NCBI GenBank assembly: GCA_017550745.1
Contig: JAFZOG010000144.1
Coordinates: 1-38,988 of the forward strand
From: Clostridia bacterium
Lineage (GTDB): Bacteria > Bacillota > Clostridia > Christensenellales > Aristaeellaceae
Length of the DNA: 38,988 bases
Direction: 5' to 3'
Shown here: piece after piece, positions 23,357 through 31,301 of the stretch
Position numbering within the stretch: the stretch's first letter is position 1
How the letters are laid out: each line of letters begins with the position of its first letter
Made by a program: the position numbers and the translations under genes
The notes under the pieces: model-generated
Databases searched by the model: none
What the model saw: the letters and a program-made list of their open reading frames with translations, nothing else
What the model was told of the DNA's origin: nothing

Positions 23357-23393
23357 GCAAAAAAGATTGCCGAGCATCGCATCCGGCAATCCT
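23357..23393 (-). terminator. Terminator of the symporter/hydrolase operon
   Basis: On the minus strand, GATTGCCG and CGGCAATC enclose a ~10-base loop and are followed by TTTTTTGCG. It lies just past the hydrolase stop at 23407. Confidence 0.8.
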
Positions 23394-23406
23394 ATTTGTT
23401 TTACGT

Positions 23407-24396
23407 TTATCCAATGCTTTCTTTCAGAAACGCCAGTACGTCATGCCACCACGGGAACAGGACATCGTCATGGGAACGGTAGATTTCATGCTTCGCCCCG
23501 CGTACGGTCACATGGGAGCCGTTCTTGATCCGCGAGATAAACTGTTTCTGCGCTTCGGGCAGCACGGTATGGTCCAGTTCCGCGGTGTACAGGCGAACGG
23601 GACAGGCGATTTTCTCCGGCGCTCCGGGGGCAAGCAGTTTTTTCGTCACCCGCACAGATTCCAGGGTCCAGGAATAGGAGGGCCCGTTGTTTTGAAACTC
23701 TCTCCGTACGCATCGAATGCTTTCGTACCAGTCAAACCTCTCCCGCCCCGTGGCGACAGAGCTTTCAAATGCTTCTTTCTCTTTGTACGGCTTGGAAACA
23801 AAGACGCGCGCTCTGCCTTTTCCGATCATTTTAGCGCCGCGGCAAAGCAGCTTCACAACGCCGGTGGACATTCCGCCTAAATTTGCCTGAATCATCGGCG
23901 CGCAGAAGGCGGCCCGGGCGAACACATCGGGATGCGCTTCCAGGTACAGCCCGGACACCGCCCCGCCCATGGAATGGGAGAACAGCAGCCAGGGCTTTGG
24001 CTGCTTGGAAACCACTGTATTCACGATGATTTCCATGTCGCGCACGTAATCCTGAAAATGATCCACATGCGTCAGCGACATGTCCTGAATCTTTTCTGAA
24101 TGCCAGGAGCGGCCGTGCCCACGCTGATCGTAAGCCACCACGTTAAAACCGTTCTGCACAAGCGAATAGATGATTTCGGAGAATTTGAAGGCGTTTTCCG
24201 TAAAACCGTGAACGACCAGCACAGTGCCCAGGGGCCGGTCTGCAGTATATGCGGAGCAAAACAGCGGCTTTTGATCCGCGCCGGGAACAGTCATTTCCTG
24301 CTGCCGCGCCTTCAGATACGGCAGCACCAGGCGGTCCATGGTTTCCGCGTAAGCGGTAGAAAGCGCCATGCCGTCCGCATTGAAGCGTTCGTTCAT
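23407..24396 (-). CDS. Alpha/beta hydrolase (monoacylglycerol lipase / lysophospholipase-like)
   Basis: A 329-residue cytoplasmic serine hydrolase. GTVLVVHGFTENAFKFSEI with the oxyanion HGF, NVVAYDQRGHGRS, the nucleophile elbow LLFSHSMGGAVS (Ser142; the first elbow Gly is Ser), AELDHTV with Asp275 and GAKHEIYRS with His303 give the complete catalytic triad of the lysophospholipase (PldB/MGL) group. Such enzymes cleave fatty-acid or other acyl esters. ATG 24396, with GGAGAAGGG before it, is preferred to GTG 24420, which overlaps the symporter stop. It is the second gene of an operon with a GPH symporter, so it might de-esterify a substrate taken up by that carrier; this is inference. Confidence 0.85.
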   Translation of the reverse strand: MNERFNADGMALSTAYAETMDRLVLPYLKARQQEMTVPGADQKPLFCSAYTADRPLGTVLVVHGFTENAFKFSEIIYSLVQNGFNVVAYDQRGHGRSWHSEKIQDMSLTHVDHFQDYVRDMEIIVNTVVSKQPKPWLLFSHSMGGAVSGLYLEAHPDVFARAAFCAPMIQANLGGMSTGVVKLLCRGAKMIGKGRARVFVSKPYKEKEAFESSVATGRERFDWYESIRCVRREFQNNGPSYSWTLESVRVTKKLLAPGAPEKIACPVRLYTAELDHTVLPEAQKQFISRIKNGSHVTVRGAKHEIYRSHDDVLFPWWHDVLAFLKESIG

Positions 24397-24416
24397 AATC
24401 CCTTCTCCATGTTTGA

Positions 24417-25781
24417 TCACTTCATGATTTTGCTGTAAACCTTTTTCTCATTGTACATCATGAACAGGAATCCGCCCAGCGCGCACACGATGGCCGCGAT
24501 GATGGCGATGAGCCGGTAGCCGAAGCCGGTTTCCTGCTGAATGGTTCCAAGGGTCGTAACCAGCATGATAGCGACCGCCTGGCCCATCTTCATGGCGAAT
24601 GTGCGGGCGGCGTAGAACATGCCGCTGCGGTTTTCTTTGGTGTCGATTTCGTCACATTCCGCAATATCCGCCACAACAGCCTGGGGCAGGATGCCAAAGA
24701 TTGCCATAGCCGGAGCTGCAATGACGCAGAGGATATAGCCCTGTATTTCCGCTGGAATGGGCAGCGCACCCAGGCAGGCGGTATAGATGAAAGCGGCAGT
24801 GAAGATGCAGAAAGCAATCAGGATCAGCTTTTTCTTTCCCAGCTTGGGCGTCAGCTTGCTCACCAGCGGATAGAACAGCACGGACAGGGCCGTCATCAGC
24901 ACGAAATAAACCGTGGAGATGCTTTCATCCAGCTTCAGCAGAGAGGTAACGAAATACAGCATGGCGCTTTGGAACATGGTGATACCCAGGAAATATACGA
25001 TATCAGACGCTACAAAGATGCGAAAATCCTTGTTGCGGAAGGTGGCGGCCAGTGATTTGAGGGCGGTGGACTGGCTGGGCTGGGCAGTGACATAGTCCTT
25101 TTCCTTGATGGTGAATACCGGCACAAACATGCACGCCAGCGCGATCAGGCTCATCACAGTGAACACCAGGCGGATGGCGGTGACACGGTCCACGTTCAGC
25201 GCTTCCTGCACCATTCCCCACAAAACGGGCGCGGCATACGCAACCGCCATACCGGCGATAAACGTGAAGGAAATGGTGGTGGAGATGGCCATGCGGGTCT
25301 TCTGGTCGGTTCCCAGTTCGGGGATCAGGGCGTTATAAGGCGTGCAGTACATGGTCATAAAGAGGTAGAACAGCGTCAGCATCAGGAACAGGAACCCGGC
25401 ATTCAGCCAGCTTTCCCCTTGAACAGGCGACCAGAACGTAAGCACGGTCACCAGCGCAAAGGGGATGGCGGCAGCCCGCATGAACGGGATGCGACGGCCG
25501 GACTTGGCCGTGCATCGGTCAGACATGGAACCGATCAGCGGGTCGGTGATGGCATCGAAGACCCGGCCAAAGCCTGTGATAAACGCCAGGATCGTCAGCA
25601 CACCGAAAATCACCAGCCCCTGCGGGATAAAAATCGGCTGCCCGGCGGCGATCGTCGCAGGATCAGGCGCATAGTACTGGGCCATGAAGTTAGAAATCAG
25701 CGCGCTCAGGATGCTCCATCCCAGCTGACCGACGGCAAAACACCAGACCTTTCCCCTGGAGAGTTTTTTCTTTTGACTCAT
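24417..25781 (-). CDS. GPH-family (MelB-like) sugar:cation symporter
   Basis: A 454-residue carrier with twelve predicted membrane segments, similar to glycoside-pentoside-hexuronide:cation symporters. Features are ITGFGRVFDAITDPLIGSMS (residues ~53-72) with the conserved Asp residues of the cation site, the loop DRCTAKSGRRIPFM (~73-86), the segment MTMYCTPYNALIPELG (~131-146), and the central loop ending TIKEKDYV. It would import a glycoside or uronide with Na+ or H+. The GGGGGA ribosome binding site precedes ATG 25781. It is the first gene of the operon, and the hydrolase start lies next to its stop. Confidence 0.85.
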   Translation of the reverse strand: MSQKKKLSRGKVWCFAVGQLGWSILSALISNFMAQYYAPDPATIAAGQPIFIPQGLVIFGVLTILAFITGFGRVFDAITDPLIGSMSDRCTAKSGRRIPFMRAAAIPFALVTVLTFWSPVQGESWLNAGFLFLMLTLFYLFMTMYCTPYNALIPELGTDQKTRMAISTTISFTFIAGMAVAYAAPVLWGMVQEALNVDRVTAIRLVFTVMSLIALACMFVPVFTIKEKDYVTAQPSQSTALKSLAATFRNKDFRIFVASDIVYFLGITMFQSAMLYFVTSLLKLDESISTVYFVLMTALSVLFYPLVSKLTPKLGKKKLILIAFCIFTAAFIYTACLGALPIPAEIQGYILCVIAAPAMAIFGILPQAVVADIAECDEIDTKENRSGMFYAARTFAMKMGQAVAIMLVTTLGTIQQETGFGYRLIAIIAAIVCALGGFLFMMYNEKKVYSKIMK

Positions 25782-25889
25782 GCGTGCATATCCCCCTTGC
25801 TTTGATACAAATGATCAATATTCAGATCGTTTTATACACGCTCAGTTTAACACATAAACGGATGATTGACAAGCACAATTCGCTTAAAA

Positions 25890-25925
25890 GCAAAACCGCT
25901 CCTCCCTTTGGAGAAGCGGCTTTTC
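25890..25925 (-). terminator. Minus-strand terminator of the SH3 gene
   Basis: On the minus strand, AAAAGCCGCTTCTCC pairs with GGAGGAGCGGTTTT (one bulge) and is followed by GCTTTT. It lies 50-85 bases after the SH3 gene stop. Confidence 0.65.
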
Positions 25926-25974
25926 CATCGAGCGGCCAAGGCCCGCTTTCGTGGATGGGATGCGTTCTTCTTTT

Positions 25975-26688
25975 TCAGAATTTAAGCATGTAGGTGCTCA
26001 CATATCCCTGCTGCCCGTTGATTTCCACCTTGCACCACAGTTCGCCCTTTTCCAGCACGGTCACAGCAGTGCCGACAGGATAGGCCCTGATGATTTTGGT
26101 TTTCATGCCGGGAGCCTTGCGGAAATTCACGACGCTGCCGCCATTGATGTTTTTGAGCGTCGCGCAAGTCGGCTTGCTTGGAGCAGCGCAGGAAGAACCT
26201 GAAGACACGGCAGCTTTCTTGTCGGAAAGATACGTAGCGGACATATATCCGCAGAACTCTCCGACTTTTACCTTATACCAGCCGCCTTCCTTTTCGATCA
26301 CGGTCACGGCGGTATTGACCGGGAAGGAAGTGATGATCTTCGCGCACAGATTCGGCGCTTCACGAAGGTTCAGGCCGATGCCGGTATTGGTGCGGACGTA
26401 CATGGTTTTACTGGCCTCGGCAAAATCCAGGTATTTGGTCATCATGTAGCCTTCCTGGCAATCAACCTTCACCTGGCTCCATACGTCCCCTTTTTTCACC
26501 ACTTCGATCCGTGTGCCCGTACCGTACTGGCCCAGCACCTTGGCTTTCAGCGAAGCGCTCTGGCGCAGGTTCAGCCCGCCGCCTTTCACCGTGGCATATT
26601 CGCTCGCCATAGCCGCGGCAGGCACAGTCAGGCACAGCACTGCGACAAGCGCTGCGCACAGAAGCCGATGGGATATCCGTTTGTTCAT
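25975..26688 (-). CDS. Secreted protein with three bacterial SH3 domains
   Basis: A 237-residue exported protein. Residues 1-29 form a signal peptide (MNKRISHRLLCAALVAVLCL and on to AMA). Three SH3b repeats of ~60 residues follow: LNLRQSASLKAKVLGQYGTG (first), LNLREAPNLCAKIITSFPVN (second) and VNFRKAPGMKTKIIRAYPVG (third), each ending in a W-x-KV...GY motif. A Ser/Lys-rich linker precedes the third. No catalytic domain is attached. SH3b repeats bind peptidoglycan or serve as spacers in cell-wall proteins, so a wall-associated role is likely. ATG 26688 is chosen because AGGAGG sits 8 bases upstream and the signal peptide begins there; the open frame extends to 26874 without support. It is followed by its own terminator. 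Confidence 0.88.
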   Translation of the reverse strand: MNKRISHRLLCAALVAVLCLTVPAAAMASEYATVKGGGLNLRQSASLKAKVLGQYGTGTRIEVVKKGDVWSQVKVDCQEGYMMTKYLDFAEASKTMYVRTNTGIGLNLREAPNLCAKIITSFPVNTAVTVIEKEGGWYKVKVGEFCGYMSATYLSDKKAAVSSGSSCAAPSKPTCATLKNINGGSVVNFRKAPGMKTKIIRAYPVGTAVTVLEKGELWCKVEINGQQGYVSTYMLKF

Positions 26689-26904
26689 GTGTTCTCCTCC
26701 TTTTGTGATGTACATTTTCCAGCCTTGGCCGTACACCACAAGGACGAACGAATGCAAGCCATTTATCCCAATCCGGCATGGTATGATCTTCCAATCATAT
26801 GCGCAAGTACCATTATATTCCAGATCAGAAAGGACGATCCTTTTCTGAAAACGGCATGGCATATAATTGTTCAAAAAAACAGCATAATCAAAGAAAACCA
26901 GAAA
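26689..26904. other. Intergenic region between two minus-strand secreted-protein genes
   Basis: It contains a TATAAT on the minus strand (near 26813-26818) without a good -35, so a promoter for the SH3 gene is possible but weak. No small gene or clear terminator is recognised. Confidence 0.35.
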
Positions 26905-28770
26905 TTACCAGAACAGCAAAAAGCAGAGGGCGTCTTCTTTTCCTTCCCCGATTCTTCCCTCGTCTCCCGCGATGGAAGGCCTTTCGGGCATGATTGCATT
27001 GTATTGGTCGATCAGGGCTTCCAACCCAAGAAAATCGAAGGTCATCAAATCGCTGTCCAGGAAAGCCTCCCATTCCCATGCCGGACCGGGGCGGGAATAA
27101 TCGGTAAAGGTGAAGCGCCCGTTTTCCACCTTCGCCATCCAGGTCTGCGCGTCTGAGCAGTCCGTCAGTTCCCATTTGTCCTCCAGAAATTCAAAGGTCA
27201 TCCAGATATGGTTTTCCAGAGGCACTTCCTGCCAGTCCACCGGGCCGTCGGGAAGCTTCATGTAATAATCTATCAGGATGGCGGGGCCGTCGTGATACGT
27301 TTCCAAATAGCAGTGCTGGGGGAATGTATCCCGGACAAATTCCGCGTCCTCCATGTAGATGCGAAGAAAAGAAAGCCCTTCATCGCCCTCGATGTATTCC
27401 AGCGTCCGAAAATCGTCTTCGTCCCAATCGTAGGAATACCGGGGGTCATAGTATTCCTCCGGCTCCCCGATGTCGGAAAAAGCCTCCGGCGCGGCAGTGC
27501 AGAGGACGTCCGCGTCCACCAGCACCAGCCAGTCCCCATTCGGCTTTTTGCCGATGATCCACGCCAGCGTCGAATCATCATCTTCCGAAAGCGGCGCGGG
27601 CAGGCCTTGCAGCACTTCATTCAGGTGCGTCACGCTGCCGTCCCGATAATCGTAGGTAGGAAAGCCGCAGGGAACGAAAAAGCCATCCTTGCCGAAAGCC
27701 AGATCTTCCCGGCGGAACCAGCCCGCCCCGCCGTGTTCCTCGCCGCCGATGTACAGCAGCACCCAATCGCCTTGTTCTTCCTTGATTTGTCCGAACAGCC
27801 GGGCAAAGCAGGAGGCAATAACGTTTCCTTCCGGCGCGTCCCGCATATCAGTGTTATTTTGCCGCACGCAGGCCCAGCCGTCAGCGTCGATGGCGGACAG
27901 CACTTGATTGTTCGCCAGCGGTAGGACGGATAGATCCATTTCCGTCAGGGCCAGGGGGAAGGTGGGCACGCCGGGGTAAAGCTGGTTGCTGCTTTCAAAG
28001 TAAATACCGTTCCCCTCGTCCCATACCAACCCATTCTCAAAGCTCCAAATGCCGCTTCCGATGTTGATCCAGTAAATCTCCGGCGTTTCCCCGCCGCAGT
28101 ACACGTATACCAGGCTGTCGTCCACCATCAGCTCCAATTCATCCTCATAGGAATGGATTTCATTCAGAGAAAAGGATTTCTCCTGCACAGGGGATGAAAT
28201 GGTCCTGTCATACGATTGCCCGTTCCAGTACGTGATCACGACGCGCTGCTTTCCTTCTTCGTTCACGGTGACGCCGATGAGCTTATCCGAAAAAGCGCCG
28301 AGATGCTCCCACTGTTCATCGTCCTTCAGCAGGAATTCCGCGCACCACGGGATTTTGTCAACATCGATCCAGTCGTTTAAAGCCTGTCCGGCTTCCTCCT
28401 GTGTCATGCTTTCGATCCGCTCCACGGTCAAGGAGGATATAGGCACAGGTACTAAATCCGTTTCGTCATATTGGATATCTTCCCCTGCCCACAGCGGATT
28501 GGTCAGGACATGCAGGGATTTTTGAATCAGCATATTGTCCTGCACCCGGTACAGGCCCACGGCCACATGCCGCGCCAATGTATCCCTCCACTTGCCGGAA
28601 CCGTAAGGGGAAGCGTAGCTCACTTTCCAGTCCGGGTAGTCCTCCGCCACGTGGGAAAGCACCAGCGCTTTGTCGTCCGCCGAAACCGTGGCGCGCGCCT
28701 CTGATATTGAAACGCACAAAAGAACCAGTGTCACAATCCATGCCGCGGCAAATAACCGTTTCCCCTGCAT
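26905..28770 (-). CDS. Secreted protein of unknown function with an SH3-like segment
   Basis: A 621-residue exported protein. Residues 1-27 are a signal peptide (MQGKRLFAAAWIVTLVLLCV then SISEARA). The middle (~305-370) has WACVRQNNTDMRDAPEGNVI, then a GDWVLLYIGG and AGWFRREDL pattern that matches an SH3b fold. Flanking regions are acidic, rich in Trp and Tyr, with segments such as DWDEDDFRTLEYIEGDE. I recognise no catalytic motif. AGGAGG precedes ATG 28770. It lies upstream of, and on the same strand as, the triple-SH3 protein, and the shared SH3 theme suggests both act at the cell wall. No homologous family with known function comes to mind. Confidence 0.8.
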   Translation of the reverse strand: MQGKRLFAAAWIVTLVLLCVSISEARATVSADDKALVLSHVAEDYPDWKVSYASPYGSGKWRDTLARHVAVGLYRVQDNMLIQKSLHVLTNPLWAGEDIQYDETDLVPVPISSLTVERIESMTQEEAGQALNDWIDVDKIPWCAEFLLKDDEQWEHLGAFSDKLIGVTVNEEGKQRVVITYWNGQSYDRTISSPVQEKSFSLNEIHSYEDELELMVDDSLVYVYCGGETPEIYWINIGSGIWSFENGLVWDEGNGIYFESSNQLYPGVPTFPLALTEMDLSVLPLANNQVLSAIDADGWACVRQNNTDMRDAPEGNVIASCFARLFGQIKEEQGDWVLLYIGGEEHGGAGWFRREDLAFGKDGFFVPCGFPTYDYRDGSVTHLNEVLQGLPAPLSEDDDSTLAWIIGKKPNGDWLVLVDADVLCTAAPEAFSDIGEPEEYYDPRYSYDWDEDDFRTLEYIEGDEGLSFLRIYMEDAEFVRDTFPQHCYLETYHDGPAILIDYYMKLPDGPVDWQEVPLENHIWMTFEFLEDKWELTDCSDAQTWMAKVENGRFTFTDYSRPGPAWEWEAFLDSDLMTFDFLGLEALIDQYNAIMPERPSIAGDEGRIGEGKEDALCFLLFW

Positions 28771-29064
28771 CGGTTTTTCCTCCTTTTTCCTTTGGCCTTA
28801 CGAAAAAAACGCAATACCAAGCCCGTCAGCCTTCTATCGTTCCTCAGCGCAGAAATGCTTCGCCTGAAAATAACAAAATTATTATATGATATTCTGCTTT
28901 GCGCTGCAATATGTAATTGCGCTTTTCCAAGCCTTTGCTAATCCAGGATTCCGAAAGGATGAAAATGCAAAAAGTTGACTTTTGAAAGGAGAAATGCTAC
29001 AATCCCAACAGAAAGACAATTAATTGGAAGGAAGCAATTTACGTTGCAGGATGAGGTGCACGCC
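28771..29064. other. Divergent intergenic region between secreted-protein gene and GH35 operon
   Basis: It holds the GH35 promoter (28975-29003) and, on the minus strand, the ribosome binding site of the secreted-protein gene. No additional gene is supported, and I could not place a confident minus-strand promoter. Confidence 0.45.
28975..29003 (+). promoter_or_regulatory. Promoter of the GH35/DUF5107 operon
   Basis: TTGACT (28975-28980) and TACAAT (28998-29003) are separated by 17 bases. The predicted start of transcription near 29010 shows that the longer frame opening at 28975 cannot be the real protein start. Confidence 0.7.
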
Positions 29065-31287
29065 ATGCGTTACGAAATGGACATACAAGGATACCGGCCT
29101 TCTCCCCGCTATTCCCTGGGGGAGGACTTTTCAGGCTCCTCCGTAAACGGGGATACGATTTCGTTCAACAACTATTTCATGGAAAAAAACGGCAGTCCCT
29201 TTTTCCCGGTCTCCGGCGAGTTCCACTACAGCCGGATGGACGATCGCCGCTGGGAGGACGAGCTCATCAAGATGCGGATGGGCGGAATCAACGTCGTTTC
29301 CACCTATCTGTTCTGGAACCACATCGAGGAAGAAGAAGGCGCGTTCGATTTCAGCGGGCGGCGGGATCTGCGCCGCTTTGTGGAGCTTTGCGGAAAGCAC
29401 GGCCTGTATGTGATCCTGCGGGTGGGGCCCTTCGACCATGGGGAGGTGCGCAACGGCGGATTGCCCGACTGGCTCTATGGCAAGCCCTTCGAGGTGCGAA
29501 CAACACATCCTGATTTTCTGAAGTATGTCCGCCGCCTGTACGCAAAGATCGGCGAACAGACGCAGGGACTTTTTTTCAAAGACAATGGCCCCATCATCGG
29601 CGTGCAGCTGGACAATGAATACATGCACTCCTCCGCCGCCTGGGAAATCACCACCGGCATCTCCAACGAATGGGTGTTCGTGGGCGGCGAGGGCGAAAAG
29701 TACATCCTGGCTCTGCGTAAAATCGCGTTGGATTGCGGCCTGGTTCCCGCATTCTTTACCGGCACGGCCTGGGGCGGGGCGGCGTATTCCCCCCGGGTGC
29801 TGCCCCTGTGGGGCGGGTACGCTTACCGGCCCTGGATCTTCTATTCCCATAAGGGTGAGCATCCTGCCACCGAGGAATATATTTACCAGGATTACCACCG
29901 GGACGGGGTCAAATGCACGGACGATTTTGAACCCGCCTATCAGCCGTCGGAGCGCCCTTACGCCTGCTGCGAAATGGGCGGCGGCATGATGTGCTGCTAC
30001 TATTACCGGTTTGAGTATCCCTTCAAAAGCGTGGACGCCCTGGCCAACATCAAGCTGGGCTCCGGCTGCAATTGGCTGGGGTATTACATGTTCCAGGGTG
30101 GCACCAACCCCATCAGCAAAAACGGGACGTACCTGAACGAAGCCCAGGTGCCCAAAATCAGCTACGATTACCAGGCGGCGCTGGGCGAGTTCGGGCAGAT
30201 ACGGGAAAGCTACAGCCGCCTGAAAGCCATTCATTTCTTTACCCGCTTCTTTGGGGACAGGATCGCGCCCATGGAAACGGCGCTGCCGGAGGGGGCCAGC
30301 CAAATCGACCCGGAGAATTTGGACACCCTGCGCTTCGCTGTGCGCACGGATGGGGAAAGCGGCTTCCTGTTCATCAACAATTTCCAGGATCACCGCCTGA
30401 TGCCTGAAAAACGAGAGCAGGTGGAAATCAAGACGGCGAAAGAAACCTACCGGTTTGACATTTCCATCGCCTCCGAAGAAAACGCCATTCTGCCCTTCCA
30501 TTTCGATCTGGACGGCATCCTGCTGCAGCAGGCCAACGCCCAGCCGGTGCTTAAGACGGAAATCAATGGTCGGCCTGTGTATGTGTTCATGGCGCCGGAC
30601 GGCATGGACGGTTCATTCCGCTTTGAGGAAGAAGCGGAAGTAACCTGCAGCAAGCCGTTTTTCACCGTCCAGAAAAACGATAAAGCAGTAAATATCCTGC
30701 TGCTGACCCGGGAGGAAGCCGACCGGCTGTTCATCCTCCGGGACGGGAGCCTCATTTTGACCGACGCCGCCCTGCTGGAGGATGAAACCGGCGCGCTGCG
30801 GCTGGAAACCGTCAAGGCCGAAAATACCCTGTACTGCTATCCCGCGGACAGGCTGCAGGGCAATGCCCGGCGGATAGCGGACGACGGCCCCTGGGGTGTT
30901 TATCAGGCAGCCACAGCCGAAAAGCAAATCCCCGTCGTTTGCGAGGAAGCCGCCCCCTGCCGCTGGAAGCTGCATGTTCCCGAAAATGCGTTGGACGGCC
31001 TCAAGGACGCCCTGCTGCAAATCGATTACCAGGGGGACATCGGCATGCTGTTCCTGAACGGCGTGATGATCAGCGACAACTTCTGCAACGGCGGCACCTG
31101 GGAAGTGGGCCTCATGGAACACAAGGACAAGATGCCCGGCGCGATGGTGCTCAAAATCTCCCCCATCCGGGAAGGCGCCAACGTGAACGTGGAATCCGCC
31201 ATGGCCGCGCGCAGTGAAAAGGTCAGCGCCCTGATCGCGGAGCTGAAAAGCATTCGTGCGCAGCCCGTATATGAAGTGAAGCTGTGA
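29065..31287 (+). CDS. Glycoside hydrolase family 35 beta-galactosidase
   Basis: A 740-residue cytoplasmic GH35 enzyme that removes terminal beta-galactose. FFPVSGEFHYSRMDDRRWED, MGGINVVSTYLFWNHIEEEE and LYVILRVGPFDHGEVRNGG are the GH35 barrel start. The acid/base is Glu185 in GVQLDNEYMHS and the nucleophile Glu303 in YACCEMGGGMMCCYYYRFE. Beyond ~residue 410 the protein has beta-sandwich domains, the last ending EVGLMEHKDKMPGAMVLKI. No signal peptide. ATG 29065 with GAGGTG upstream is chosen; an earlier frame opening overlaps the promoter. The next gene starts 15 bases after its stop, and the two are clearly one operon. The exact substrate (galactoside of a host or plant glycan) is unknown. 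Confidence 0.88.
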   Translation: MRYEMDIQGYRPSPRYSLGEDFSGSSVNGDTISFNNYFMEKNGSPFFPVSGEFHYSRMDDRRWEDELIKMRMGGINVVSTYLFWNHIEEEEGAFDFSGRRDLRRFVELCGKHGLYVILRVGPFDHGEVRNGGLPDWLYGKPFEVRTTHPDFLKYVRRLYAKIGEQTQGLFFKDNGPIIGVQLDNEYMHSSAAWEITTGISNEWVFVGGEGEKYILALRKIALDCGLVPAFFTGTAWGGAAYSPRVLPLWGGYAYRPWIFYSHKGEHPATEEYIYQDYHRDGVKCTDDFEPAYQPSERPYACCEMGGGMMCCYYYRFEYPFKSVDALANIKLGSGCNWLGYYMFQGGTNPISKNGTYLNEAQVPKISYDYQAALGEFGQIRESYSRLKAIHFFTRFFGDRIAPMETALPEGASQIDPENLDTLRFAVRTDGESGFLFINNFQDHRLMPEKREQVEIKTAKETYRFDISIASEENAILPFHFDLDGILLQQANAQPVLKTEINGRPVYVFMAPDGMDGSFRFEEEAEVTCSKPFFTVQKNDKAVNILLLTREEADRLFILRDGSLILTDAALLEDETGALRLETVKAENTLYCYPADRLQGNARRIADDGPWGVYQAATAEKQIPVVCEEAAPCRWKLHVPENALDGLKDALLQIDYQGDIGMLFLNGVMISDNFCNGGTWEVGLMEHKDKMPGAMVLKISPIREGANVNVESAMAARSEKVSALIAELKSIRAQPVYEVKL

Positions 31288-31301
31288 GGGGGAACCAAAA
31301 C

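Noticed and set aside
26689-26874. N-terminal extension of the triple-SH3 protein
   Set aside because: It would bury the signal peptide 62 residues inside the protein; AGGAGG directly supports ATG 26688.
28975-29064. N-terminal extension of the GH35 protein
   Set aside because: The earliest start codon is part of the -35 promoter element, upstream of the expected transcription start.
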